Shown here in pieces: positions 12,844-23,644 of a DNA stretch of 64,000 bases. A model generated the notes under the pieces. The model had not been told where the DNA came from. It saw nothing but the letters and a program-made list of their open reading frames with translations, and did not search any database. Source of the stretch: Heloderma charlesbogerti (lineage: Eukaryota; Chordata; Lepidosauria; Squamata; Helodermatidae); assembly GCA_026122225.1 (NCBI GenBank), contig JANEZZ010002708.1, positions 248,001-312,000 on the forward strand, written 5' to 3'. Both the position numbers and the translations under genes were made by a program. Position 1 is the stretch's first letter, and every line of letters starts with the position of its first letter.

Positions 12844-13373
12844 TATCAGGGTGGACACTGAGCCCATAGAACCTCAGAGCAGTTCTGATTCTGATGAGGA
12901 ACAGCCGTCCATGGGAGAGGAGCGCGCTCATCCCTCCCAGGCTCTGCAGCTGGCAGAGATTCCTCCTGCCGGCATTCCAGACATAGATAGCGGTCCTGGG
13001 AGTGAAAGAGCATGGGAGGAGGGCTGGCTGGATGCTCGACGCAGACGCAAAAAGCGATGAGCTATGGAGGGCGCGGAAAGGAGGCGTAGCACCCATTTGG
13101 CGCGCAAGCAACAGTCGCGTCCAGAGGAACCAAGAGAAAAGGAGAGGGACTCTCCCTAGCCCATAAGTTCAGGGTCTGCAAGTGATTCTCGTTCAAATGG
13201 GGACCAACTGTTTTCAACCCAGGGGCATAGGTTACTCTGCTGTTCATAGCTTAGTCACTGGTGATAGAGTTATTAAGTTGTAAAAGGAATAAAGCCTTGA
13301 AAAGAATCCTTTGTCTGTGTCTGGAGTTGACTACTGGAGTAGACTGAAAGAGGCCAGCTAGGGCCCCCTGACA
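12844..13373 (+). mobile_element. Solo LTR, family 1, copy A
   Basis: A 530-bp solo LTR with termini TATCAGG...CCTGACA (family consensus TGTCAGG...CCTGACA). Its perfect 5-bp target duplication, CAAAG, lies at 12839-12843 and 13374-13378. The polyadenylation signal AATAAA is near 13288. TG/CA ends, 5-bp duplication and length fit a Ty3/Gypsy-like LTR retrotransposon reduced by LTR-LTR recombination. The first ~300 bp keep a mostly open frame with an acidic Ser/Asp/Glu cluster then an Arg-rich segment, broken here by a stop near 13058. Confidence 0.9.
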
Positions 13374-13416
13374 CAAAGATGGTAGCAGCTCTGAGTAGTG
13401 CAGAGTGCTTTCGCCA

Positions 13417-13700
13417 TAAAAAAAGGTAAAAGTGTCCCCAGCCAGTCGTGTCCGACTCTAGGGTGTCCATAGAAATCTCCATTTCTACACTGAAGAGCCA
13501 GCGCTGTCCGAAGACGCTTCCGTGGTCATGTGGCCGGCATGACTGAACACCGAGGTGCACGGAACGCTGTTACCATTCCCGCCGAAGTGGTACCTATTTA
13601 TCTACTTGCAATTTCTTGCTTTCAAACTGCTAGGTTGGCAGGAGCTGGGACTGAAGACGGGAGCTCAGTCTGTCACACGGCACTCGGGTCTCGAACTGGA
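13417..13700 (-). mobile_element. Sauria-type SINE, 5'-truncated
   Basis: It aligns over most of its length with the complete copy at 62095-62435. The BovB-like 3' module 'agtcggacacgactgg' appears on the minus strand, then the (TTACC)-type tail. The tRNA-like head degenerates beyond 13700. Confidence 0.8.
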
Positions 13701-13710
13701 TAACAAACAC

Positions 13711-14343
13711 CTGCCCTCCTCATACAGTAGGGGTTGGCTTTCAGGTCAGAGGGAGCCACTTTTCAGGATGGTCTCAGTCCTGGAGCCACTCTTCTTTTTA
13801 AGACACCTACTGTTACTTAATGCCCTTCCGCCTTTCCTCTTTGTTGTCAGTTTAACAGAGGCGAGAACAGCCGCTGCCAAATTGGACCTTTGCTGCAGAG
13901 ATTATCTACCTGGAGAAAACAACCCTTGTTTTGAAAGCACTCTCCTGAGCACTTCTCACTGCAGAGCCGTGCATGCGTGTGTGTGTTCTGGGATCAGCCT
14001 TCTCTGCCCACCTCCAGTGTTCCGGTGTGCTATTATTTATCTGGTTCATGCTGGCCTCAGAAATATCGAGCCAACAGCAAGCCCTCCGTGTATCCTGTCT
14101 ATGGCATATGTTTCAGTGTGCCTTTGAAGAAGTAGGTCACATCCTTCCTGCACCCCCTCCCCCTCTCTCCTTCTTCCTCTTCATAGGCAGCGGAGTTTAC
14201 TCCCCACCTTGGGATAGGCCCCTCCTGCAACAGACCTGCTGTGTGTTTTTCAGGTTTGCCACCCACCTCTAACACTCCGTTGCTCTTTTCCTTGCAGCAG
14301 CAGCAGTACAGTTGGGAGAACAGAGATGCAGAGGAACTCAGAA
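13711..14343. other. Unassigned sequence
   Basis: A 190-residue open frame spans 13555-14127. Its first part is antisense SINE sequence and the rest shows no domain, so it is not called as a gene. Confidence 0.5.
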
Positions 14344-14486
14344 AGATGCCTTATTCTGAATTAGACCATAAGTCCATCTAGCCCAGTATTGTCAACACTG
14401 ACTGGCAGCGGCTCTCCAGGGTTTTGGGCAGGAGTTTCTTCCAGCCCTACCTGGAGACACCAAGGGCCTTCTGCATGCGAAGCAGG
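14344..14486 (-). mobile_element. tRNA-derived SINE, 3' part
   Basis: On the minus strand it reads from 'ctgcttcgcatgcagaagg' through 'gagagccgctgccagtcagt' to 'gatggacttatggtctaat'. This is a common lizard SINE whose tRNA-like head is lost here; a head of this type lies at 17400-17457. Confidence 0.6.
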
Positions 14487-14639
14487 AATGTGCCTGCAAA
14501 AGAAAGGAAATCCTTCCTTTTACAGACAGCATTGACATGGGTGGTGACATGTGGGACTCTGTGCCATTACCTTGGTTATTAAGATTAAGAAACATTGTAA
14601 GAGACAATATAGAGCGAGTGCCCCAGTTTGCATGATGAC

Positions 14640-14985
14640 CGCAGCCCACCATGGCTTATTTAAGCTACAGTGGGTGGTGGTGTGTGCCAGCAGCCATTTT
14701 GAATATTCAGGAGGTCGTCATGGCCCACTGTAATATCTGAAGTTGGTGAGGGTGGGTTGTTGGCGTGGTTAACAAGCCACCTACAACCCTAAAACAGCCC
14801 AAGGGTTATGAGTGGTTTGTTAACCACATCAGCACCCACCTTGGCCAAGTTCAGATGTCATGATAAGCCACGGCACCCACCCACCACGGCTTGAATATTC
14901 AAAATGGCCACTTACATGTGCCTCAACCCACTGTGGCTTCAATAAGCCCTGGTGGGCTGTGGTGACCGCGCAACCCAGGGCAGTG
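14640..14985. mobile_element. Decayed inverted-repeat DNA element
   Basis: 'agcccaccatggctta' and 'ccacggcttgaatattcaaa' recur in both orientations with 'gtggtttgttaaccac' between them. It resembles the larger inverted-repeat element at 33586-34555. Boundaries are approximate. Confidence 0.35.
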
Positions 14986-14986
14986 C

Positions 14987-15145
14987 AGCCTAGTGCTTAA
15001 AGTGGTGACTTTAGTCCATTCACCACCTCTCCACCAAACCTACCTTACAGGGTTGTTGTGAGGATAAAATAGGGAGGGAACTAGGTACACCACCCTGAAC
15101 TCCTTGAAGGAAAGGCAGAATATAAATGTAATAAATATTATAGGA
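14987..15145 (+). mobile_element. MIR-like SINE fragment
   Basis: It contains 'acctaccttacagggttg', 'ttgtgaggataaaatagg', 'gaactccttgaaggaaagg' and an 'ataaatgtaataaat' tail. The tRNA-like head is degraded. Confidence 0.65.
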
Positions 15146-15974
15146 CATTTTCAAAGGAAGGATCCAACTGGATTAGAAAAATCAGAACATGGACCAAAAG
15201 AAATTATGTAGGAACACTTTTTGTCAGTGCCAGCCAACTCCAGTGCCATTCCCTCTTACCCCATTCCATGGCAAGGTTCTTATGATGGGGCTGGAAGGCC
15301 ATGGGGGCATCCTTGACAGGTCATGGGCTGACTTTGCTCCCCATGCCAAAGTATGTTAATTTCTTAACCTTCTCTCTTTTCCAAGCCATCTGTTGAGAGC
15401 ATGACATGCTCCAAGGCTTAATAGATTCAGGAAAAGGACTTAGTGAAAATAAAAATGAAATAAAAATATTATTGAAAAAACGACACACAGTTGTTGGCAT
15501 TCTGCCTGAATGGAACTGCAGGGAGGAGGAGAGAAACAGACATAGTAGAAGAAGCCCATGGATTCTATTTCAAATGGACAATTAAAATGTTGCATAAAGT
15601 CTGTTGTGTTTTTGATTTATTCTGAGCGGATACATATTAGCAGACTGAATGAACCAATTCCCCAAGCTTGGAGGGATGGGACTCCCTTCTGTAATTTGGG
15701 ATTGAACTCTCCTCTGATAGATTCAGTCACCCTTATACTGAGGTATTAACAACACAAGACAAGAAGGAAGTGAGTTCTATGCTTTGACTTCAGCTCTTAT
15801 TACTTACAAAAACAGAACATCTGTTATAAAAAAATAAAGAAATATTAAAGAAATAAAAACCACACAGTTAAATTCCTTCTCTATTAAGTCTCACTGGCTT
15901 CAGATCTAATGGTCAATGCAGTCTGTCCCAAACAGGCAGGCAAAGCTTAGCCAGTTTTAAATCTTTCCTCCTCT
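15146..15974. other. Unassigned sequence
   Basis: Apart from A-rich runs near 15815-15860, nothing was recognised. Confidence 0.5.
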
Positions 15975-16925
15975 TAGGGTGCAATCCTATGGCCACTAGA
16001 CAGTGGCTAGATGGCCATAGGATTGGTCAGTTCCTGGAGAACCTCCTCCCCACCCCCTCCCCCACTGCCTCATAGGCAGCATGGATTTGTCAGGAGCGCA
16101 CTAGCTGCCTCTTAGAGTCCCCTCCAGTAGCCAAAACAAGACACAGACAAAAGGGATTCTTTCCAAGGCTTTATTCCTTTTCCTTCACAACTTAATGACT
16201 CTTTCAGATGCTAATTGCCAGCAACTAAGCAAGGAACTGAAAAGGGTATCTTAGCAGGGTAACCTAAGCTCCATGTACACAGTTGGTCCCCGTTTGGAGG
16301 AGAAGGGCGGGAAAGCTCTGAAACTTAAGGACTAGGAGGGGAGGCTCCCCTCCGTATCCATGGGGCCTTGGGGCACAGCCTTTGCCGTAGCGCCAGGCGG
16401 GCTGAGCGCCTCCTCTCATGCCCTCCACCTCGCACCTCTCTCTGCGCCGGTGCCTTGCGTCTAGCAAGAACTGATCTTCCGCTCTTTCGCTACCAGCGTC
16501 ACTATCTCTCTCAGGAATGTGAGCGGGGGGGGGCCTCCCTGCAGCTGCACCTCTGAGAGACAAGCAGGCTCCTCTCCCACAGGTTGTAGCTCTTCCTCAG
16601 AATCAGAGCTGCTTTGGGGCTCTATGGGCTCAGTTCCAACCCTGACAGGATTGTTCCCACACTCCAGGCTCATAAGATCAGTTCCTGGGGGCGGGGCAGG
16701 GAGTCATAAGTGCTGGTACGACACTTCCTATGTGTCATCTGGCCTCCCCACCTCGCACTCCGCTGTCCCGCAGATAGACAGCCAAAATCGGCAGTCTAGC
16801 CACGAATGCAAGGCAGCTGGAGCATGGAGGAGATGATCCCCTCCGTGCTTCTCCCGCTGTGCACTGGATAGGCGGTCACCTCCACATTCAGAGGTGGCCA
16901 ACGATCTCCATGGGATTGCTCCCTC
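15975..16925. mobile_element. Terminal-inverted-repeat DNA element interrupted by a solo LTR
   Basis: Left end GGGTGCAATCCTATGGCC and right end 'ccatgggattgctccctcc' are inverted repeats. Removing the LTR at 16088-16647 and one target copy leaves a ~385-bp element that parallels the uninterrupted relative at 23645-24062, including 'gacagccaaaatcgg' and 'cactggataggcg'. Non-autonomous; superfamily unknown. Confidence 0.7.
16088..16647 (-). mobile_element. Solo LTR, family 1, copy B
   Basis: TGTCAGG...CCTGACA termini, 560 bp, with a perfect 5-bp target duplication GGATT at 16083-16087 and 16648-16652. Sense is the minus strand: its AATAAA signal is the reverse of 'ctttattcc' near 16170. It shares the internal acidic motif 'EPIEPQSSSDSEEE' with copies A, C and D, but the frame shifts after ~55 codons. 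Confidence 0.92.
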
Positions 16926-17399
16926 CAAGACTCTTCTTCTCTTTTATCAAGAGTTTACACCAACCAGCCTTATCTCTCATCTGCAGTGTGGATTCATGTT
17001 GTCTCTATATCTGAGACGCTCAGCCTCCAATTAGCACAACATGTCCTTGCCATCTTAGCTGCCTCCAGCATGTTTTGGAAACACAGTAGAATGAAGGTCA
17101 GACACAACGATGAACAATTCTTGGTTCATCATGGCATCCCACATAGGGCCAGGTTTTGTGGGCATGAACATAATTATCGGCCGTATTACATGAAATTGGC
17201 ATTGAAGGCTAGGAAGCTGAAACATATAGCAGTTTCCAATCCATGTATCCCAAGCAAAATAACACTTCTGTGACCCTAAAGGCCAGGACTTTTCTCTTGA
17301 CCTGAAGAGAAAAGCCTTTTGAGTAGACCAGGATTCACCCAGAATAAGAAGTCCCATTTTGTGCCCTGCTTGGATAGAGATAACACCCGAGTAGGAAGG

Positions 17400-17457
17400 A
17401 TCAAGGCTCAGTGATTGAGCACCTGCTTTGCACGCCAATCATCTCAGGTTCGATTCA
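17400..17457 (+). mobile_element. tRNA-like SINE head, isolated
   Basis: An A-box-like segment 'ggctcagtgattgagc' lies at 17405-17420 and a B-box-like 'ggttcgattc' at 17447-17456, with 'ctgctttgcacgcc' between. The fold and acceptor stem of a functional tRNA are missing. Confidence 0.5.
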
Positions 17458-17460
17458 CAT

Positions 17461-19307
17461 ATGACAACATATGGATATTGCTTTTATACACTGGTGTTAT
17501 CCCTGCCTAAGTGGAGCACAAAAGAGGGCTTTTTATTCTGGGTGAATCCCAGCATATTCAAATTCAAAATTACATCTTCAGATCAAAAGGAACGTTCCCA
17601 CCTTTAGGATCTCAGGCCATAAATCTTCCCTGTTAAAATCCCGTAGGAGGAGGACAGAAATGGCTGGTATTGGAGACGCCTCCTCACTATGCATCTCATC
17701 CAGCTATTTGTAGCGTTTCTGTCCCCCAGGATAGGGGCTAGTTTGTAACAGACAAAGCAGTTTTCTAATACTTGCATTGATTCAACTCTTCTAAATGTCA
17801 ACCATGTTTGCAGAGCCCGGCGTTTAGGGAAACAATGGGAACGCTGACAAGGGGATGGATTGCTTCACCCAGTTTCCTTGCTGCTTAGTCAAAACAAAGA
17901 GCGCTCATATACAATTGGGTGCAGCTCTTCTAAGGAGTTTGAGTATGGCAGTTCTTTAAGAACATGTTAACCCTGCACATGGGACTCTATTCTCTCATAT
18001 TCACAGCATTTTACTGTACATCTGCAGAAAACCAATCAAAATTTGTTCCAGCTCCACGTGAGTTCCAATAGTTCACCGCTTTCCCAAATGTGACTGAGAT
18101 CACATACAAATATGTACTGCGTACAGTCACATTGCATCAAAGGTTTTGTAGTCTTTAAGCTGTGTAAATACTGACCTGTTCTCATTCATGTGCGTTCTAC
18201 TCAGTGTTGCACTGCATCATAAGTCTTAAAGCTATTATTTGATTTATACCCTGAGTTTCTACCAAAAAATGGAACTCAAGGTGATGTCCTCTGAGTCACC
18301 CTCAGTCATGCCTATTTGGCACAAAAGATTATTATCCTGGAATGTGTTAAGATTCCAGGAGATGCTTTGGCACAGCATGGTTAAAATACAACTCTGCAGA
18401 TATCACAAGAGCACAGAATATGTGCTGATGTCAGCATTCCTGGCCTGGACCTCACATGTGGCAGATTAATCAGAAGTGTGGTGGATTTTGGAACTGCAAC
18501 CAGCATTTTTGAAACAAAAATTGGAATTTCAAAAACCACAGTATTTGACCTGAAGCTTCTTTTCCCCTCTATGAATTCCAGAAGTATGTTGGGTATATTT
18601 GGTATGAGCTTTCTAAATCATCATCTTAATGCCGACAGGAGATCTGTGGGCTGTCTCTCTGAAGGAGTTTGAATGGAGGTATATAAACATGAATTCCAGT
18701 TAAGTTGCTCTTAAGCCTTATACCAAGAACATAGCCAAATGTACAGCTTATACCTACTGAAACAAAGTGGAAGCAGAGTTTCTGCTGAGGAATTTGACCC
18801 TCCTAAACTTCCTGGATTAATGTGAGGATCAGAACAGAGTTCTCTACTGGCTTTTGCACTTCCTAAATTTTTTGACACAGTTTTTGGCTGGAAAATGTAT
18901 CTATATATTTCGAACATACATTTGAAACAAAATACATTTAAAATACATATAAAGGTGCACATTTGCATGTGGTTTGTTTGTGGGAAGGGGTTGCAGATTA
19001 ATGTAGAAGCGAGATGGAACATTCTTATGAGTGAACACGTGCGAAAATGACACAGACACCATCTTCCAAATGGTGTAATTTTCGGTTCATCAGGAGGTGA
19101 TGGGATGAAGCTCTAAAGCTTCCACAACCATGGATAGTTCCACCAGCCAAAGAATCACAACAGAAGGCATCCAATCCATTGCTGATAATACCATTGACCC
19201 ATTAGCAAAGGAGATTAAAATCAGGAAATGTGCTAAGGCTTTTGGCTTAGATATATCAATCTTTGTTAAGTTTCTTCAATTCTTATGGTATTTAAGAGTA
19301 CTGGGGC
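17461..19307. other. Unassigned sequence
   Basis: No repeat with definable ends. 18230-18300 resembles a decayed LINE/SINE 3' tail ('gatttataccctgag'). A short open stretch at 19130-19307 appears to continue after the foldback insertion at 21038, but no family was recognised. Confidence 0.45.
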
Positions 19308-21037
19308 TAGGGATGTATGAAACCCCCCTTACCTGGCTCTGCCGGGTTCTGCTGGGGGGGAGATGTGCTCCGTCCCTCCCCCCAGAATCCTGGCTGGCCG
19401 GCTCCGCTCCACAGGGATTCCGCGGAGCCGCCGGCTGGCTCCGCCAGCAGCCGGACATCCGGCCGCTGGCTAGCAGAGACGCAAATGGCGGCGGCCATAG
19501 CTGCCACCGTTTGCGTCCCTGTATTAAGCCATGATAGGCTACGTAAAGATTTACGTAGCCTATCACATCTGGGTTAAAAAAAAATGCATATGCAAATGGC
19601 GGTGGCTACGGCTGCCGCCATTTGCGTTCCCTATTTTTGGTTGTCTTAGTCTATGTAAATATTTACGTAGACTAAGATGGCGAAACTAAGGGGGGACACA
19701 AATAGCGTAGCGGATGCTATTTGCGTTCCCCTTTATTTTCACTGTCTTAGCATCCGCTACGCTATTTGCATTCCACCTTAGTTTTGCCGTCTTAGTCTAC
19801 GTAAATATTTATGTAGACTAAGACAACCAAAAATAGGGAACGCAAATGGCGGCAGCCGTAGCCACCGCCATTTGCATATGCGTTTTTTTTTTAACCCAGA
19901 CGTGATAGGCTACGTAAGTCTTTACGTAGCCTATCACGAATGGGGGGGGGAAGACTGCAAATGGTGGTGGCGGCGGCGGCAGCCAGTCAGAAGACCAGCC
20001 ACCACTGCCGCCTCCGCCGAAGCTGCCACTGGAGCCGCCGCCGTCCAGAACATCCGCCCCAGGTAAGTCTCATCCCTAGGGATGGTGGAGAATTTCTCCC
20101 CGAATCTCAGGGAGGCCGAATGCCAATGCATTCGGCCCCCCGAAATTGGCGGTGAAATTCTCCGCCCCCCCGCCCCCCCGGGATGGGACTTACCTCCTGC
20201 AAATGTACCTCCCAGCGGCGGGTCCCGGCGGCATTTCTGTGGCGTTTCAGCGGGGGCGGCAGCCGGTCTTTCGACCGGCTGCCACCACCGCCATTACAAA
20301 ATAAAATAAAAAAACCCACAATACCCGTGATAGGCTACATAACGATTAACGTAGCCTATCACGGCTAGATTTCCAAAGTCAGCCGTGATAGCTTACGTTA
20401 ATCATTACGTAGCCTATCACGGGTGACTTTGAAAAAAAAAAAAGCGCATACGCAAATAGCGTTGCCCTTATTTTCACAGTAGTCTACGTAAATCTTTACG
20501 TAGACTACCGGGCCCAAATAAGGAACACAAATGGTGGCGCCCATGGGCGCCGCCATTTGCGTACGTGTTTTTTTTTTTCAAAGTCACCATAGGCTACGTA
20601 ACAATTTACGTAGCCTATCACAGCTGACTTTGGAAATCTAGCCGTGATAGGCTGCGTAAATCATTACGTAGCCTATCACGGGTGTTTGGTTTTTTTTCCA
20701 CTTTGTATTTCGCGGCCGGGGAGATGGGGCGCTTCTCCCCAGCCTGAATTTCGGCCGGGCGAGGCAGGGCGCCTCCCCCGCCAGCCTGAATTTCAGCCGG
20801 GCGAGGAGGGGTGCCTCCCCCCCGGCCTGAATTTTGGGGTGAGAAATGGAGCGCCTCCCCCCCACCGCAAAGCAAGCTGCGGGACCAGGTAAGTGACTTT
20901 CATACATCACTACTCGTCCCGGGGGGGATCCGCAGGGGGCGGGGGGTGGCAGGCCGTTCCACCACGGAGTTCGTGGGGCCGAATGCACTGGCATTCGGCC
21001 TCACTGAGATCCATGGCGGAATTCTCTGACATCCCTA
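19308..21037. mobile_element. Compound hAT-like foldback element
   Basis: The outer termini are TAGGGATGT and ACATCCCTA, flanked by ACTGGGGC (19300-19307) and ACTGGGGT (21038-21045), an 8-bp target duplication with one mismatch. That length points to the hAT superfamily. Inside are two abutting units that share a TA at 20077-20078. Unit 1 (19308-20078) carries the family's 3'-type sequence, '(a)ggtaag...catcccta', in inverted orientation at both ends. Unit 2 (20077-21037) carries the 5'-type sequence, 'agagaatt...ggccgaatgc', inverted at both ends, with a second inner layer of 3'-type sequence near 20178 and 20890-20911. Each unit holds many hairpins of the form 'gataggctacgtaaa' and its reverse, and 'aaatggcggc' motifs. 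No transposase is encoded. Confidence 0.85.
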
Positions 21038-21493
21038 ACTGGGGTAAGGGGGATATCGCAGGAAAACTCATGATTGCAAAAATGTGATTGAAGAGCTTTA
21101 CAAAGGGTCCTGTGACATCCCCATCTATCAGTACATCATTATAAAATATTGCATCATTGGTAGCTAATCCTGCCTAAATTAAGCAAAATATTTAAGACTA
21201 CAGATGGTAAATGCTGGAAATGTTGTTTTCATAAACATTTTATGATTTTATTTATATATAGTGAAAGTGCTTTTTTTTTAAGATCCTTTGGAAGATGATT
21301 AATTCAGAAATAATTTATTCTTTCTATTCACATTGCTTTCAGTCCTATTTGTGTTTTATTAAGGCAGTTATGTGACATATTAAATAAAGCACCGTTTGAA
21401 TTGAGCTGGGAACTTTTAACAGCTGCCATGATTTTAGCAGCCAGTAACTGGAATAGGTATAATGCACTGCCTAGAGTAAAACGCACTCCAACA

Positions 21494-21939
21494 GAATGGC
21501 AAAAGGGCAAAGCTTACTGAGGATATAAGAATAAAGGGTAGTGAAATATACAGGATGCTTCGAAATGTTACGGTGCCCTTTTATTAATTACTGGCATTCT
21601 ACAGAATAATTCAGTAGGTAGAGGCTCTAGGAATGGACAAATCTGTCAATTTTGATTTTTCTTGGTTTCTCATTTTTTGCATTTTCAGTAAATATGAAAC
21701 TTTGATAATTTCAGGAGAATGGCAAAAGGGCAAAGCTTACTGAGAATATAAGAATTAAGGGAAGCTAAACATAGAGGATGCTTTGAAATGGTATATTGCC
21801 CTTTTATTAATTACTGGCATTCTACAGAATAATTCAGTGGGTAGAGGCTCTAGGAATGGACAAATCTATCAATTTTGATTTTTCTTGGTTTCTCATTTTT
21901 CGCATTTTCAGGAAGTATCAAACTTTGATAATTTCATGA
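21494..21939. repeat. Direct tandem duplication, 223-bp period
   Basis: 21494-21716 and 21717-21939 both start 'gaatggcaaaagggcaaagc' and both contain 'ttattaattactggcattc' and 'ggctctaggaatggacaaat'. They differ at scattered sites. The duplication spans the left boundary of the repeat family that begins TAGGAATGGACAAATC. Confidence 0.9.
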
Positions 21940-22290
21940 CTCTTAAATTCAGTTTGTCCCGAACACTGAATTTTTTTTAAAAGGTTCTTATGAGAATTCA
22001 TAAACATTTTGCGCACATTTCTCATAAAATATGTATTTCTGTATGCATCGTTGCCGAATACACATATTGTGCAAGACGTTTTCCTAATATATTGTGTTTT
22101 GAACATTACTTCCCTAATATATGCATTTTGGTGTGCATTTTTTGATTGGAGAACTCCACTGCAAAATTTGGAGCAGCGTGAATTTCAAAGGTTTGCCTGA
22201 GTTTTGGTTTGCATTGTGGTTCAAAAGTGCGAGATTAGGTAAGTTCACATTTAAATGTGAACCAAACGAATTTCTCCCCCATCGCCAGGT
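21850..22290 (+). mobile_element. hAT-like foldback element ('ggacaaatct' family)
   Basis: It starts 'taggaatggacaaatct' and continues through 'atgcattttggtgtgcattt' motifs. The same family is inverted at 32330-32652. Its right terminus is not resolved. Confidence 0.5.
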
Positions 22291-22299
22291 AGTGCCCAC

Positions 22300-22707
22300 C
22301 ATACATACAGAAGGCACTAGGCCCAATCTCCGGCAGCTCCAGTTAAAAAGGAACAGGTAGGAGGTGGTTGGAAAGCTCTCTCGTTCTCTGCTGGCAACTC
22401 TGGAGAGCCATTGGCAGTCATGGTAGACCATGCTACCGTGCTGGGCTACAAAGACAAATTATCTGACCTGTGATAAGGCACCTTCTGTTTCTAATAAGAG
22501 CCAGTGACTGCATCGGAGACCTTCTGCCTACAGAACATTTAGTCTACCACTGCTCTTAGTCCATACTAAGAACAGGAACCATGAGAACATATCCTCAGAA
22601 GCAGTCCTTGACACCACTAGAGGAGGCTGAGGCCACTGCCCTCATAACTGAATCAGACGTTTGGAGGGTGGCCATGAGAGGGAGAGGGGGAGGGGGAGAC
22701 TCTCTCC
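22300..22707. other. Unassigned sequence
   Basis: No recognised feature. Confidence 0.45.
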
Positions 22708-22990
22708 TAGGGATGTGCGAACGCACCCCTGTCTGGGTTCTCCGGGCACCCGCCCAGCCCCTCCCGTGCTCGGCGAACAGCCCACGCTCACCCCACTCCA
22801 CGGTCGCCATGTTTTGAGAAATAAAATGGCGATCAAAAAATGTGCATGTTTGCAAATGCGCATAATCGCATATGCATGAAAATGTGAATTCTTGCAAAAT
22901 TGTGCATTTTCACGCATAGGCAAATATGCACATTTTTGCAAGCGCCGTTTTATTTTTTTCAGAAAATGGTGATTACAGAGCTTGGCAAGG
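22708..22990. mobile_element. TAGGGATGT-type foldback element, left part
   Basis: It starts TAGGGATGTGCGAACGC. At 22833-22944 lies a palindrome of 'tgtgcatgtttgcaaatgc' and its imperfect reverse 'gcataggcaaatatgcaca'. The right end was not found; the following minisatellite may have disrupted it. Confidence 0.5.
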
Positions 22991-23065
22991 CCTCCAGGGT
23001 GAGTGCAGGCCACTTGCCGAGTGCAGGCAGGGAGCGAGCGGGGGCAGGCTCTCGGCGAGCGGGTC

Positions 23066-23190
23066 CGGGGGTGTGTGCGGGGGTGTGTGCGGGGGTGTGT
23101 GCGGGGGTGTGTGCGGGGGTGTGTGCAGGGTGTGTGCAGGGTGTGTGCAGGGGTGTGTGCAGGGGTGTGTGCAGGGGTGTGTGCAGGGGC
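23066..23190. repeat. Minisatellite GGGGGTGTGTGC, ~12-bp unit
   Basis: About ten copies, the first half GGGGGTGTGTGC and the second half with an A variant (AGGGGTGTGTGC) and two 10-bp units. It is CpG-containing, strongly G-rich on the + strand, and creates repeated-dipeptide open frames in all frames. Confidence 0.95.
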
Positions 23191-23644
23191 GGTTCCACCG
23201 GATTCCAGGATGGAATCGGGCATCTGCACCATCCCCACTCTCTTCCTGGTGCCCCCTAACTTTGGAATGCGCCCCATAAGGAAGCCTACCTGGTGCCTAC
23301 CTTACTTTTTTTTCCGCACCAGGCCAAGTCCTTTCAGTTCCCCTAGGCTTTTTAAGATCTGCATTTTAATCCCTGTAGCTTGATTTTATATTTCATGTCC
23401 TAGCAGCTGTTTTAGCTTTTGCATTCTGTGGGGTATGTTTATGTGAAGCATTTAAGAAAGTTAATAAATCTATAATAATAAAAGCGGCTGTGTGTCTGTC
23501 CATCCATCCGTCCATCTACGAGCACCATAGCACCAAACCCATGAAACCTAGATACTTGAAATTCGGCATGCATACTCAGATGACCCGAAGGATGTGCACC
23601 TCTGTGTGATTCTGTTCTGAAAATGTATTAAGTAATTTTAGGAA
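23191..23644. other. Unassigned sequence
   Basis: 23475-23600 ('gcggctgtgtgtctgtcc', 'gaaattcggcatgcatac') has the look of a dispersed repeat end but was not matched to a family. Confidence 0.4.

Noticed and set aside
12836..13060. Host acidic nuclear protein gene
   Set aside because: The frame lies wholly within a solo LTR with a 5-bp target duplication and recurs in three other LTR copies.
17400..17457. tRNA gene
   Set aside because: A and B boxes are visible but the cloverleaf stems are not; it matches the head of a tRNA-derived SINE.
22642..23277. Long minus-strand open frame rich in THP repeats and matching + strand cysteine/valine/glycine repeats
   Set aside because: It is the translation of the 12-bp minisatellite; open in several frames at once.
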